Origin: Streptomyces parvus
GTDB taxonomy: Bacteria; Actinomycetota; Actinomycetes; Streptomycetales; Streptomycetaceae
NCBI RefSeq assembly: GCF_032121415.1
Contig: NZ_CP135078.1
Span: 124,001 to 188,000 of the forward strand
Direction: 5' to 3'
Length of the DNA: 64,000 nucleotides
The translations under genes were made by a program, and so were the position numbers. How positions within the stretch are numbered: the first letter of the stretch is position 1; every line of letters starts with the position of its first letter. The notes below the pieces were generated by a model. That model was not told the DNA's origin. It searched no databases and worked only from the letters and a program-made list of their open reading frames with translations. This document shows positions 1 through 8,303 of this stretch, piece by piece.

Positions 1-95
1 GCCCCGGGCTGCTGCGGTATCCGACTTTAGGCTGCTCATGGCCGCAGGCCCGGTGCACAGTGTCCAGTAGCGGCTGTGGCCGAGGAGGAGGCGGA

Positions 96-506
96 GTGAG
101 TGCTCTGATCGACGGGGATGAGATCAGTGAGGAAGCGGAGCTGGTCTGGCTGGAGGACATCTCGATCCTGGACTACGTACGACAGAGCCTGGACCGGCTC
201 CCCAACCGGCGGGGGAGGCCCGCCTACCACCGCGACGGCCGCATGGTGGGTTACGCCGTGCTCCATTCCCGGGCCCGCCCCTCACGCACCTCCGGCACCT
301 TCCGCCGACGCGTCTTCTGGCTCCTGCCCCACGACCGCGACACCGCCCCCCAGGGCCTCTACGCCACCGGCGCACCCGCCGAAGCCGTCGACCCCACCAC
401 CCTCGCCCCCCGCGCCAAAGGCCACAAGACCGAACGCTCCGAAGGAGGACCCCTCTCCAACCACCACCCGGGCGTCATTCCCCCAGACGGTTCCGGTCCA
501 CGTTGA
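96..506 (+). CDS. DUF6009-like hypothetical protein
   Basis: Encodes 136 residues from a GTG start preceded by a GAGGAGG-rich ribosome site. The reading frame has strong GC3 bias and a well-ordered N-terminal half (acidic, then SILDYVRQSLDRLP and a basic RRVFWLLPHDRD segment) that resembles the DUF6009 proteins of Streptomyces integrative elements and plasmids. The function of that family is not known. It lies beside a plasmid/phage-type primase, which fits a mobile-element remnant rather than the biosynthetic cluster. The last 20 residues are proline/glycine rich and could reflect loss of the natural end. Family assignment is from memory and is moderate at best. Confidence 0.5.
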   Translation: MSALIDGDEISEEAELVWLEDISILDYVRQSLDRLPNRRGRPAYHRDGRMVGYAVLHSRARPSRTSGTFRRRVFWLLPHDRDTAPQGLYATGAPAEAVDPTTLAPRAKGHKTERSEGGPLSNHHPGVIPPDGSGPR

Positions 507-520
507 CGCAGCTGACTTGA

Positions 521-1876
521 TCAGGACGTTGTCCCGTAGCCGGTGAGGAAGCGTTCGGTTTCGGCGTAGGCGGTGGTGGCGATGCGGACGGTTTCGGGGC
601 CGGTGAGGTCGCGGGGGCTGTTGAGGTAGTGGTGGGCTCCGGTGATGAGCCAGTTGAGGATGCCGGGGCCTTCTTCGGTGACGAGGATGTCGGCGAGGTT
701 GTCGATCTTCTGGTGGTCGGAGACGACGCGGTTGAAGGGGATCAGGCGCATCCGGCGCCAGAAGGCGTAGCCGCCGGTGCCGACTTCGGGGCGGTGGTTG
801 CCCAGGAGCCAGAGCTTGTGGGTGGGTGCGAAGGAGAAGAAGTCCTGGCGCATCCGGCGGGCTTTGATGCGGTCGCCGCCGGTCAGGAGTTTCACCCGGG
901 ACTCGTCGAAACGGTCACCGGGCTTGACCTCGGAACACACGATCACCCGGCGGCCGTGGAGTTCGGCGAGGTCGGTGGGGTGTCCCTCGAAGGGACGGGC
1001 CATCAGGAAACCGGGCGGCGCGGCGTCCGCGTAGTCGCCCAGGAGTTTGATCAGGACGTCCAGCAGCACGGACTTGCCGTTCTTGCCCGATCCGAAGAGG
1101 AACGGCATGACCTGCGCCCCGACGTCACCGGTGAGGGAGTAGCCGAGCAGGAGATGCAGGAAACGGATCATCTCCCGGCCCTGTTCGTCGTCCCCGAACG
1201 TGTCGGTCAGGAAGAGATCCCAGCGCGGCGTCGGCATCTGCCGGGGGCCGATCGAGGTCGAGCGGGAATGGAAGTCCCGGTCCGGGTCCGCGGCCCGCAG
1301 CTTCCCCGACCGCAGGTCCACCACCCCCGCCGGCGTGCACAGCATGTACGGGTCCGCGTCCAGCGCCCCCGCGCTGAGCAGCATCCCCGGCGCCGATCTC
1401 GCCTGGCTCAGCAACGCGTTGATCCCCGACGTGCTCAGCGCACGCCGCCGGTGCTTGCGCAGCGCCGCATCGGAATACACCCCCCGCGGATCGGTCGCGG
1501 CGATACTCTCCGCCATCTCACCCGCGACCCACAGCACCGTGTCGTCCTCATCGCTCTGCCACCGCGTGCCGTCCCACCGGTACCACCCCAGCCCCGTCAC
1601 ATGCCGGTAGTCCTGCGCATACAACCGCACGAACAGCTTCGCGTTCCCCCGATCCGTCAACGAATCCGGTAACAAACCCACCCCCGACACCGAGGGGGCC
1701 TTGCGCACGGTCCGGAGGCGTCTGCAGCGCACCGGTGCCGGGCCGGTGCTCCGTCGCTCAGGGAGGCTGAGGGGGCGGGCGGCGGGCGACGGTTCCGAGG
1801 AGGGGCCGCGGATGTCGACCGGTGCGGCGGGCACAGCGTTCGAGCGAAGGTGACCTGCAGAACCGGCCTCATCCAC
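521..1876 (-). CDS. Phage/plasmid primase-helicase (P4 family), probably truncated
   Basis: The frame encodes up to 451 residues. From about residue 75 it matches the D5/P4-type primase C-terminal region used for replication of phages and integrative plasmids: a D5-like N-terminal segment (WYRWDGTRW), a Walker A motif GSGKNGKSVLL, then SEVKPG, LTGGDRI and the WLLGNHRPEV segment typical of superfamily 3 helicases. The first 70 or so residues are low-complexity and unlike the family, so the true start is uncertain and the usual N-terminal primase/polymerase domain is absent. The protein stops at YAETERFLTGYGTTS, where family members normally continue. This is probably a decayed part of an integrated element flanking the enediyne cluster. 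Confidence 0.6.
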   Translation of the reverse strand: MDEAGSAGHLRSNAVPAAPVDIRGPSSEPSPAARPLSLPERRSTGPAPVRCRRLRTVRKAPSVSGVGLLPDSLTDRGNAKLFVRLYAQDYRHVTGLGWYRWDGTRWQSDEDDTVLWVAGEMAESIAATDPRGVYSDAALRKHRRRALSTSGINALLSQARSAPGMLLSAGALDADPYMLCTPAGVVDLRSGKLRAADPDRDFHSRSTSIGPRQMPTPRWDLFLTDTFGDDEQGREMIRFLHLLLGYSLTGDVGAQVMPFLFGSGKNGKSVLLDVLIKLLGDYADAAPPGFLMARPFEGHPTDLAELHGRRVIVCSEVKPGDRFDESRVKLLTGGDRIKARRMRQDFFSFAPTHKLWLLGNHRPEVGTGGYAFWRRMRLIPFNRVVSDHQKIDNLADILVTEEGPGILNWLITGAHHYLNSPRDLTGPETVRIATTAYAETERFLTGYGTTS

Positions 1877-3177
1877 GGGCTCTCCTGACCGTCGGCGAAT
1901 GCGAAGAGTGCTGAGCCACGTATGTCCGCCCCGCGCGCGTGAGCGGCGGGTACCGGCCGGATCGATTCCCGCTTCTCAGAACCGCTCGGCCTGTCCGCCG
2001 GCGTCCGGGGCAGCGGGCTTCGCGGTGGCGGATCGCGGTGTGGCGGGATCCGCCGCGGGAGCCGGAAGACCTGCCGCCACGAGCCGCGGACCCGGTGGAC
2101 GGTTCGAGGCGCTGCTTTCGGCTGAACTCATCACGTGTGCGCTTCCTGAATCATCGGAACTGGCCGTGTTCGCGTGACTGAACGCCCCGAGGCACCCCCG
2201 GAAAACGCCTTCGATGCATCATAAGAACGATTCTTTTTTTGTCCATGGGAGACTAAAATTTTTGGCCGGTTCGCCCCGAGAAAGGCCGTGTTCTGTAGGA
2301 GTGCGCACGCCAGGTGCGGGGCCGGGCCGGGCAGGCCGGGGAGTCCGCGGGGGAAGCGGGGGCAGTGGCAGCCGACCCCGGGTTTCTGATGATTTTCTGC
2401 CAAAGGACTCCAGCCATTCACTCAACTCCCGCTATGGTCGTGCCCCGGCGAATCGGCGACCGGGGTCAGACCCGTGCCGCCGACGGGGGATGTGCGGGGA
2501 GGTTTGCGTGGGCGTGGTGACGGGTGGGGCACGGCAGACGGAACGATGCGCGGACGCGGGAGCGTCCGTTCGGTCTTCGTCGGCGATGCCTCCGTGCCGG
2601 TGGCCGAAGGCCGCCGTGCGGCCCGATCCCCTTCCGCACCGGGGGCGACGGAGTGCCGGCCGGACGCGGGCCGGCCCGCGGACCCCGTCATGATCAATAC
2701 CCGGTTGGCGTAGGCCGGTCGAAGCGATTCACCGGTGGTGGGTCAGCCGGTCCTTTCGTCGGTGCCGGGTTTCCCGGAAGCTCCCGTTCCAGCCGCAGCG
2801 CTTGAACCGCGCGGCACCGGAACGCAGGACCATGCTCCGTGTACGTACCGCCCAATCCTGATTTACGATGTCCTCTCCGACGACGATCGGCGTGGCGACG
2901 CATCGTGCGGAGCCTCATGCCGAAGGGGGGTCGGAGCCCTTGGGGGGACATCTAAGCTTCGGCGGAATGGCGACCGAGTGACAACCACGAATCAATCAAG
3001 CAGGTAAAAGGCTTGGTCAAGCGGGGGACGGGCTGTCGGCGATCTTCGAATCCAGCAGGAGCCGGCGTCCATTGCCCGGTCTCCGGCCGTCGGAAGCGCT
3101 CTCCCCGTGAAAACACAATATCGCTCGCTACGATATCGCGGCGCTCGATCGGTTGCCCAGGAGAAGGGAAACGAGCC
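1877..3177. other. Long region without a convincing gene
   Basis: About 1.3 kb between the primase-like gene and the transposase. Open frames exist on both strands but are compositionally poor, overlap each other, and resemble no family I know. An AT-rich patch at roughly 2216-2265 (runs of T and A in otherwise GC-rich DNA) could be a promoter or old junction. I see no tRNA, attachment site or clear terminal inverted repeats. Confidence 0.5.
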
Positions 3178-4365
3178 ATGGCGGCACACGACGTGAGGCA
3201 CGCGCACCTGCCGGTCTCCGTACTTGCCGATCAGATCTTCGGGCACCTGCCGAGGGCCGATCAGAGGGCCTGGGCCCAGGCCTATCTGACGGGGCTGCTG
3301 ATCACCGACGGCAAGAAGTCGATCAAGCGAATGGCCGCCACCGTCTCTCGCTCGCCCACCGCATCGCAGTCGATGCACCAGTTTCTCAACGCCAGCCCCT
3401 GGGACTGGGTCCCGGCACGGGTCGAGCTGATGAGGTGGGTCGAGCAACAACTCGATCCGCGCGCCTGGGTTCTGTCGGTGGCGGTGTTACGCAAGCGGGG
3501 TGACCACTCCTGCGGTGTGCACCGGCGCTTCGTCCCGGCGACCGGGCGCTCCGTCAACTGCCAGCTCGCGGTGGGTGCGTTCCTCGCCACCGGCGCGAAG
3601 GCCGTACCCGTCCACTGGGGGCTGCTGCTGCCCGGCGCCTGGGTCGAGGATCACGCGCGCCGCGCGCGGGCCCGCATTCCCGAATCGGTCGGCCACCGGA
3701 CCGTCGAGCAGCACGCGCTGGACCTCGTCGACGCGCTGTGCGGGAGCACGCAGCTGAGTGCCCGGCCGGTGGTGGCCGATCTGAGTCATCATTCCGGGGT
3801 CATCTCGCTGGTGCGCGGACTCACCGCCAGGGGACGCGAGTTCATCGTGTCGCTGCCGGGCCGAACCCCGGTGGTCCCGGTGGGGAGGACGACGGCGCGC
3901 GGCGCGTACGCCGCGAACCTGCCCGCCGCCGTGGAGGCGCAGCGCCTCTTCGGCCTCAAGCACGCCGGCCATCTCAGACCCGGCGCCCACGACGGGCACG
4001 GCGGCTCGGATCGCACCGCCACGATGACCACGCTGGTGCGGCTGCCGCAGGTGCGGCTGGCCCGTCACACCCCGCACGCCACCTATCGGATCTTCGGCGT
4101 ACCGTCCTACACGGGGCCCCGCTCCGCGCGGATCTGGCTGACCAACATGACGCAGCGGCGGACCGATGAGCTGCTGGCGTTGGCCGGGCTCCAGCACCGG
4201 GCGGGAACCTCTCTGCAGTCGCTGGAGGACGACTTCGGTCTGCTCGACTTCGAGGGACGGTCCTTTCCCGGTTGGCATCACCACATGACTCTGGTGTCGG
4301 CGGCTTCGGCGTACAACCTGCTGGACCTGTCCGGCCACCCGTCCGGCGCCCCGGAGGAGAGCTGA
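3178..4365 (+). CDS. IS701-family transposase-like protein, catalytic Asp lost
   Basis: Encodes 395 residues from an ATG with AGGAGAAGGG upstream. The fold signature is IS701/IS4-like DDE transposase: N-terminal segment with YLTGLLITDGKKSIKRMA, a beta-strand region around residues 98-120 ending HSCGVHRRF, VVADLSHHSG at about 198-207, and EGRSFPGWHHHMTL near the C-terminus. The second Asp (D201) and a C-terminal Glu (E359) are present, but the usual DDT of the first strand is replaced by SVAVL (residues 100-104), so transposition is unlikely. Residue 104 is encoded by a TTA codon. No terminal inverted repeats are evident. It may be an inactive insertion sequence or a domesticated DNA-binding protein at the cluster edge. 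Confidence 0.8.
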   Translation: MAAHDVRHAHLPVSVLADQIFGHLPRADQRAWAQAYLTGLLITDGKKSIKRMAATVSRSPTASQSMHQFLNASPWDWVPARVELMRWVEQQLDPRAWVLSVAVLRKRGDHSCGVHRRFVPATGRSVNCQLAVGAFLATGAKAVPVHWGLLLPGAWVEDHARRARARIPESVGHRTVEQHALDLVDALCGSTQLSARPVVADLSHHSGVISLVRGLTARGREFIVSLPGRTPVVPVGRTTARGAYAANLPAAVEAQRLFGLKHAGHLRPGAHDGHGGSDRTATMTTLVRLPQVRLARHTPHATYRIFGVPSYTGPRSARIWLTNMTQRRTDELLALAGLQHRAGTSLQSLEDDFGLLDFEGRSFPGWHHHMTLVSAASAYNLLDLSGHPSGAPEES

Positions 4366-4397
4366 GCGACCCGTCCCCCTGCGACGGGCGATGCAGA

Positions 4398-4427
4398 AGC
4401 GGGCGGGCCCCAGGGGACCCGCCCGCT
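4398..4427 (+). terminator. Hairpin after transposase-like gene
   Basis: AGCGGGCGGG pairs with CCCGCCCGCT across a 10-nt loop that can itself pair CCC with GGG. It lies 33 bp after the transposase-like stop codon and 20 bp before the end of the convergent membrane protein gene, so it could stop transcription from both sides. No T tract follows, as is common in actinobacteria. Confidence 0.55.
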
Positions 4428-4446
4428 CGTATTCCCGGTCCGTCGC

Positions 4447-4896
4447 TCAGCTCGGCGCCGGTGGCGGCGGGGGAGGCTCAAGGTGGCGGCGGGCGACTGT
4501 CACGAGCAGGGCGTAGGAGAGCGCGGCCAGCCCGACCGTGACGACCCAGGTGTACGATCCGGCCGGATCGTACACCCGCCCGGGGTTGCCCACGTCCACG
4601 GCCGGAGCGGTCCGGCCGGCTTCGAAGGTGTCGCGCTCGCTTCCGTACAGCTTGACGTTCCCGAGTTCCACGGTGCCGTCGGTGGAGCGGAACGTCCCCA
4701 GCCACTCGCAGGTGGTGTGCCCGGAGTGCCCGGCGCACACCAGACGGGTGGCGGTGAAGACGCCCCGGGGCCCGTCCGCCGTGGCGGTCCTGGCCGCGTC
4801 GCCCAGGTTCGGCACCGTCAGCCAGAACAGCAGGACTCCGGCAAGCAGGAGCAGCAGGGACACGAACCCCGAAGGCCTTCTGCCACTCGTCGACAC
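4447..4896 (-). CDS. Small membrane protein, unknown function
   Basis: Encodes 149 residues. One hydrophobic helix lies near the N-terminus (FVSLLLLLAGVLLFWL, about 11-26) and a second near residues 117-135 (WVVTVGLAALSYALLVTVA). Between them is a roughly 85-residue extracytoplasmic loop with two Cys residues (LVCAG, TTCEW) that could form a disulphide. The C-terminus is a short proline-rich tail. The gene follows the larger membrane protein gene at 4900-5463 by only 3 bp, so the two are one transcription unit, divergent from an HxlR-type regulator. A perfect 28-bp palindrome lies inside the coding region at 4549-4576. I do not recognise the family. A role in export or redox chemistry is only a guess. 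Confidence 0.7.
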   Translation of the reverse strand: MSTSGRRPSGFVSLLLLLAGVLLFWLTVPNLGDAARTATADGPRGVFTATRLVCAGHSGHTTCEWLGTFRSTDGTVELGNVKLYGSERDTFEAGRTAPAVDVGNPGRVYDPAGSYTWVVTVGLAALSYALLVTVARRHLEPPPPPPAPS

Positions 4897-4899
4897 AGG

Positions 4900-5463
4900 T
4901 CAGGCCTTCGGAGCGCAGGAGCAACGTGCGGCGGCGTTGTCCGGCCGACCGGCGCGGGTGTGCAGGTACATCGCGACGACCATGGGAACCGTCACCAGGG
5001 TGTTGTAGAAGAGGTGCAGCTCCACGCGGGGCGCGATCAGCTGGATCAGGCTGGTGGGCGCCGGCTTGCCCAGCAGGTTGGCCCCGGCGAGCGCCTGCAC
5101 CAGGAGCAGCAGATGCTCCATGTGGTGCCAGACCTGAATGCCGAGGGAGACCTTCCACCACGTGGCCGAGCGCCCGGTGAAGCCGGGCCGCAGGAGGAAC
5201 AGGCCGACCATCATCACCAGGGCGTAGCCGTAGTGCATCCACTCCGAGGTGACCAGCCAGGGGAACGGCAGCCCGAGGACGCCGCGAGCCTCCGGAAGGG
5301 GCCAGCCCATGACGTAGATCTGGTATGCCTGGACCAAGTGCTCCGCCCAGTGCGCGACGACGATGAACATGAACACGCGCAGACCTAGTTGGTGATGGCG
5401 GGTGTTGACGGCTTCGATCCCCCCACGAAGGGTGAGAGGTGGTGTTCCGGTGCTGATGGCCAT
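4900..5463 (-). CDS. Polytopic membrane protein with His/Glu-rich helices
   Basis: Encodes 187 residues from an ATG with GGAGG six bases upstream. Four or five hydrophobic segments are visible (about 28-50, 62-92, 104-128, 148-168). Charged or metal-ligand residues are placed in or near them: H38, E41 and H42 (HWAEH), H113, H114, E116 and H117 (HHMEH), and E148 with H150. This spacing recalls membrane di-iron or haem proteins, but I cannot assign a family. The C-terminus has a CSC pair. It is co-transcribed with the smaller membrane protein downstream and divergent from an HxlR-type regulator, so it is probably controlled by it. Its place next to the warhead operon is suggestive but does not prove a role in enediyne formation. 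Confidence 0.75.
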   Translation of the reverse strand: MAISTGTPPLTLRGGIEAVNTRHHQLGLRVFMFIVVAHWAEHLVQAYQIYVMGWPLPEARGVLGLPFPWLVTSEWMHYGYALVMMVGLFLLRPGFTGRSATWWKVSLGIQVWHHMEHLLLLVQALAGANLLGKPAPTSLIQLIAPRVELHLFYNTLVTVPMVVAMYLHTRAGRPDNAAARCSCAPKA

Positions 5464-5583
5464 CTCTGGGCCTCCACGATCGGGGTGGGAGGGGGGACAA
5501 TGGGTCATCACACCAGCCCTTCACGCGCGCGAGCTTCTTCCTACGTGCTCTCCTTTCGGTGAGGTGACCGTCCTGTGGGTCCT

Positions 5584-5595
5584 GTGAAGCAACTC
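5584..5595 (-). promoter_or_regulatory. GAGTTGCTTCAC motif in divergent promoter region
   Basis: Read on the minus strand the site is GAGTTGCTTCAC. The identical 12-mer occurs upstream of the thioesterase gene at 23622-23633, where it forms part of a GAGTTGC/GCAACTC inverted repeat. Here it sits 18 bp before the HxlR-type gene, in the promoter region shared with the membrane protein pair. It is a candidate operator, possibly for the HxlR-type protein. Confidence 0.4.
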
Positions 5596-5612
5596 GAACG
5601 GTACGGTCAGGC

Positions 5613-6056
5613 ATGCTGCCACGGACGTACGAAGGACAGGACTGCTCGCTGGCCCGGTCCCTGGAAGTGGTCGGGGAGCGCTGGAACCTGCTGATCGTCC
5701 GCTCAGCCCTGCTGGGCGCCGGCCGGTACGACGAGTTCCTGCGCCAGATGCCGATCTCCCGGAACGTGCTGGCCGACCGCCTCGGCCGTCTCGTCGACCT
5801 GGGTGTCATGCGGCGGGTCGTGTACCAGGAGAAGCCGGTACGCCACGAGTACCCGCTCACCCCCATGGGCCGTGAACTCACCGTCGCGGTGGTCGCTCTC
5901 ATGCAGTGGGGCGCCCGCAACCTGCCCGCGGAGCTGGGGCCGCCCCGGCAGGCCCAGCACATCGGATGCGACGGCGGTGTACGGGTGCGGCTGGGCTGTA
6001 CGTCCTGCGGGCGGGACATCCACGAGGACGAGGTGGCGGTGCGCCGGACGCGCTGA
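5613..6056 (+). CDS. HxlR-family transcriptional regulator
   Basis: Encodes 147 residues with the winged-helix pattern of HxlR/DUF24 proteins: an early Cys (CSLARSLEVVGERW), the recognition region YDEFLRQMPISRNVLADRLGRLVDLGVM, and the wing YPLTPMGREL followed by WGARNLP. HxlR proteins bind DNA as dimers and often sense redox or electrophilic stress through the N-terminal Cys. The C-terminal 40 residues carry two more Cys (TSCGRD and IGCDGG), unusual for the family and possibly a metal or thiol sensor. The gene is divergent from the two membrane protein genes and stands upstream of the warhead operon. Local control of its neighbours is likely. Control of the whole cluster is not shown. Confidence 0.9.
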   Translation: MLPRTYEGQDCSLARSLEVVGERWNLLIVRSALLGAGRYDEFLRQMPISRNVLADRLGRLVDLGVMRRVVYQEKPVRHEYPLTPMGRELTVAVVALMQWGARNLPAELGPPRQAQHIGCDGGVRVRLGCTSCGRDIHEDEVAVRRTR

Positions 6057-6128
6057 TTCCAGGCTTCGTGAGAGCCGGACCGCATTCCGCACGGCGCGAG
6101 TTGCCGACGCGTTCATTTACGCTCAAAC

Positions 6129-6145
6129 CCCTTGCAATGCAAGGG
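6129..6145. promoter_or_regulatory. 17-bp palindrome upstream of warhead operon
   Basis: CCCTTGCA-A-TGCAAGGG forms perfect 8-bp arms around one central base, followed at 6149-6163 by the partly repeated TTGCGCATTTGCGAA. The pair sits about 95 bp before the first UnbL start in locally AT-rich DNA. It is a plausible operator or promoter element for the enediyne core operon. The binding protein is unknown. Confidence 0.45.
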
Positions 6146-6239
6146 TGTTGCGCATTTGCGAAGATGCTCTGATCTTTCCGGCGAGCCGACCATGAGGCCC
6201 TTCGCCACCCACTGGTGGCCGGTCGAGGGAGGCACACGC

Positions 6240-7220
6240 GTGGCATCGGTAACGGGATCCCTGCGCAGACTTCTCATGGCTCCGTCCCTGGCCGACGTGA
6301 GCTTCGCGGGCCGGGGATTCCCGGTGGCCGAGACCGCCGCGACCCGCCAGCTGGAGACCATCCCTCAGACGGTGGTGACCGGTTTCGAGTGGGGCATCGA
6401 GTCGAAGAGCCTGTGGGAGACAGAGCGACGGCTCTCCCTGGTCGACGAGGAACTGCGGGGCTTCGCCTACGAGGGCGCGACCATGGCTTCGGTGATCCGG
6501 GACTCGATGCCCGGCCGGGGAGGCCGGACCGCGGAACTGCTCCAGGGGGCCGGACGCCGCCACATCTTCCTCAACTACATCGGCATCGGCTTCGCGATGG
6601 CCAAGCTGCCCAGGCCCCTGTGGAAGAAGGTCATGCCCGCGCTCGACGGTGAGGACTTCTACCCGCCGATGAGCTGGCTCGCGGTCGACGGCTACGGTTT
6701 CGACCGCGCCTACTTCGCACCGAAACGATGGGTGGACGAGCAGCGGCTGGACATCCCGTACGCCTGGGAGGGCCGGCCCGGCTACTTCCAGCGGGCAGTG
6801 GATCAGGGCATCGGGCGAGCCCTGTGGTTCATCCACGGCGCCGCGGTGGATGCCGTGTGCGCCGCGGTCGACCGGTTCGCCTCCGACCGCAGGCCGGACC
6901 TGTGGGCCGGTGTCGGGCTCGCGGCCACGTTCGCCGGGTGTTCCACCACGGCAGAGCTGAACACGCTTCGCGCCCGGTCGGGCGAGCTGGCCGGGCATGT
7001 CGCCCAGGGCTCGGTCTTCGCCGCGAAGGCGCGCCACTTCTCGATGACGGTTCCCGAGCACACCCGGACAGCGCTGCACGCGCTGGCCGGCCTCACCGTC
7101 GAGTCCGCAGCCGACCTCGCTGACGACGCCGCGCCCCCCTCGGGCTCCGGCGACGGTGTTCCCAGCTACGAGATCTGGCGCAGATCAGTGCGCGAGAAGC
7201 TTCCGGTCAATTTCCCCTGA
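6240..7220 (+). CDS. unbL: UnbL-type enediyne core protein (DUF1702), copy 1
   Basis: Encodes 326 residues. The GTG at 6240 was chosen over an ATG at 6192 because GAGGGAGG lies seven bases before it. The sequence is a DUF1702/UnbL family member: GFAYEGATMASV, then GRRHIFLNYIGIGFAMA, WLAVDGYGFDRAYF, and AVDQGIGRALWF. UnbL proteins are found beside enediyne polyketide synthases and are thought to help convert the nascent polyene into the enediyne core, but no reaction has been assigned. It opens the operon UnbL-UnbL-UnbV-UnbU-PKS. A second, clearly homologous copy follows after 96 bp. Both copies keep the same conserved blocks, so neither looks decayed. Confidence 0.92.
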   Translation: MASVTGSLRRLLMAPSLADVSFAGRGFPVAETAATRQLETIPQTVVTGFEWGIESKSLWETERRLSLVDEELRGFAYEGATMASVIRDSMPGRGGRTAELLQGAGRRHIFLNYIGIGFAMAKLPRPLWKKVMPALDGEDFYPPMSWLAVDGYGFDRAYFAPKRWVDEQRLDIPYAWEGRPGYFQRAVDQGIGRALWFIHGAAVDAVCAAVDRFASDRRPDLWAGVGLAATFAGCSTTAELNTLRARSGELAGHVAQGSVFAAKARHFSMTVPEHTRTALHALAGLTVESAADLADDAAPPSGSGDGVPSYEIWRRSVREKLPVNFP

Positions 7221-7316
7221 GCATTTCCGGAGTAGACATTCGGTCACCTCAATTGAATAAGTTCGGCTGAGCGAAATAGGGATGTCAGGCAAGAGAATCG
7301 AGGGGCGGTCTTTCAG

Positions 7317-8303
7317 GTGTCCATGTTGCGTGCGCTGAGGCGCCGAGTTCTCACTCCCAATGTTCGGGAAACACGGCTGGAAACACGGGGCTTCCACATC
7401 AAGGACGCCGAGGCCAAGCACCAGTTGGAGACGGTCGGGACAAGCTTCCTGCAGGGGTACGCGTACGCGGTCGAGGCACGTTCGGCGAGCCAGGCCGTCG
7501 ACTGGTTGGAGACCGTGCCCCGGGCCTTTCGCGGGTTCGCCTACGAGGGCGCAGGCATGGGCGCCGTCATGCTCGACTCCCTCACCGGGGGCAGCCGGCG
7601 GCTGACCGGGATCCTGGAGGGCGAGGGCCGGCGGCACAACTACATGATCTACGTCGGCATCGGTTGGGCGATGGCCCGGCTCCCCAAGTTCCTGTGGCCC
7701 GACGTAACCGCGACCGACCCGGTGCTGCGCTGGCTGATCCTGGACGGGTACGGCTTCCACCAGGCGTACTTCAAGACGAACTCCTACGTTCGCGATCCGG
7801 CCGCCGAACACCCCTTCACCTGGAAGGGCGGCCCGGACGCCTACAGCGCGCGCGCCATCGACCAGGGCATCGGGCGGGCCATGTGGTTCGTCGGGGGCAC
7901 CGACCCCGACGTCGTGGCCGACCTCATCGGCACGTTCCCCGAGCACCGCCACGCCGACCTCTACGCGGGCGCCGGGCTGGCCTGCACCTACGCGGGAAGC
8001 GTGGACGGGGACGAGCTGCGGCGCTTCGCCAAGCACGCGGGCGACCATCTGCCCAGCCTCGTACAGGGATCCGCGTTCGCCTGCGAGGCGCGGGAGCGGG
8101 CGGGGACGACGACCGCCCACACGCACCTGGCCGCCCAGATCCTGTGCGGCGGCCGGACCCCGGCGGAAGCCGCACGGGTGTGCACCGACGCACGGCCCGC
8201 CACCTGCGGCGGCGGGGAGACTCCGGCCTTCGAGACCTGGCGGCAGCAGATCGCCACCACCATCAGTTCCATTCCTCCCACGCAGAAGGGCGCCGTCGCA
8301 TGA
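7317..8303 (+). CDS. unbL: UnbL-type enediyne core protein (DUF1702), copy 2
   Basis: Encodes 328 residues from GTG at 7317; an ATG two codons later is an alternative. It keeps the family blocks of the upstream copy: GFAYEGAGMGAV, GRRHNYMIYVGIGWAMA, WLILDGYGFHQAYF, AIDQGIGRAMWF, and YAGAGLACTYAG. Its stop codon overlaps the ATG of the UnbV gene by four bases, so this is the copy translationally coupled to the rest of the core operon and the likelier equivalent of the single UnbL in other clusters. Tandem copies could form a heteromer or act at different steps, as for duplicated core proteins in other polyene pathways. This is inference. Confidence 0.92.
   Translation: MSMLRALRRRVLTPNVRETRLETRGFHIKDAEAKHQLETVGTSFLQGYAYAVEARSASQAVDWLETVPRAFRGFAYEGAGMGAVMLDSLTGGSRRLTGILEGEGRRHNYMIYVGIGWAMARLPKFLWPDVTATDPVLRWLILDGYGFHQAYFKTNSYVRDPAAEHPFTWKGGPDAYSARAIDQGIGRAMWFVGGTDPDVVADLIGTFPEHRHADLYAGAGLACTYAGSVDGDELRRFAKHAGDHLPSLVQGSAFACEARERAGTTTAHTHLAAQILCGGRTPAEAARVCTDARPATCGGGETPAFETWRQQIATTISSIPPTQKGAVA

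Noticed and set aside
1899..2177. Small plus-strand frame after the primase
   Set aside because: No ribosome site and no recognisable pattern; overlaps other equally poor frames.
4549..4576. 28-bp perfect palindrome as an operator
   Set aside because: It lies inside the coding part of a membrane protein gene, far from any start codon; GC-rich coding DNA can give such repeats by chance.
7664..8299. Upstream extension of the UnbV frame
   Set aside because: It overlaps the second UnbL in another frame; the ATG at 8300 overlaps the UnbL stop codon and starts at a signal-like helix.
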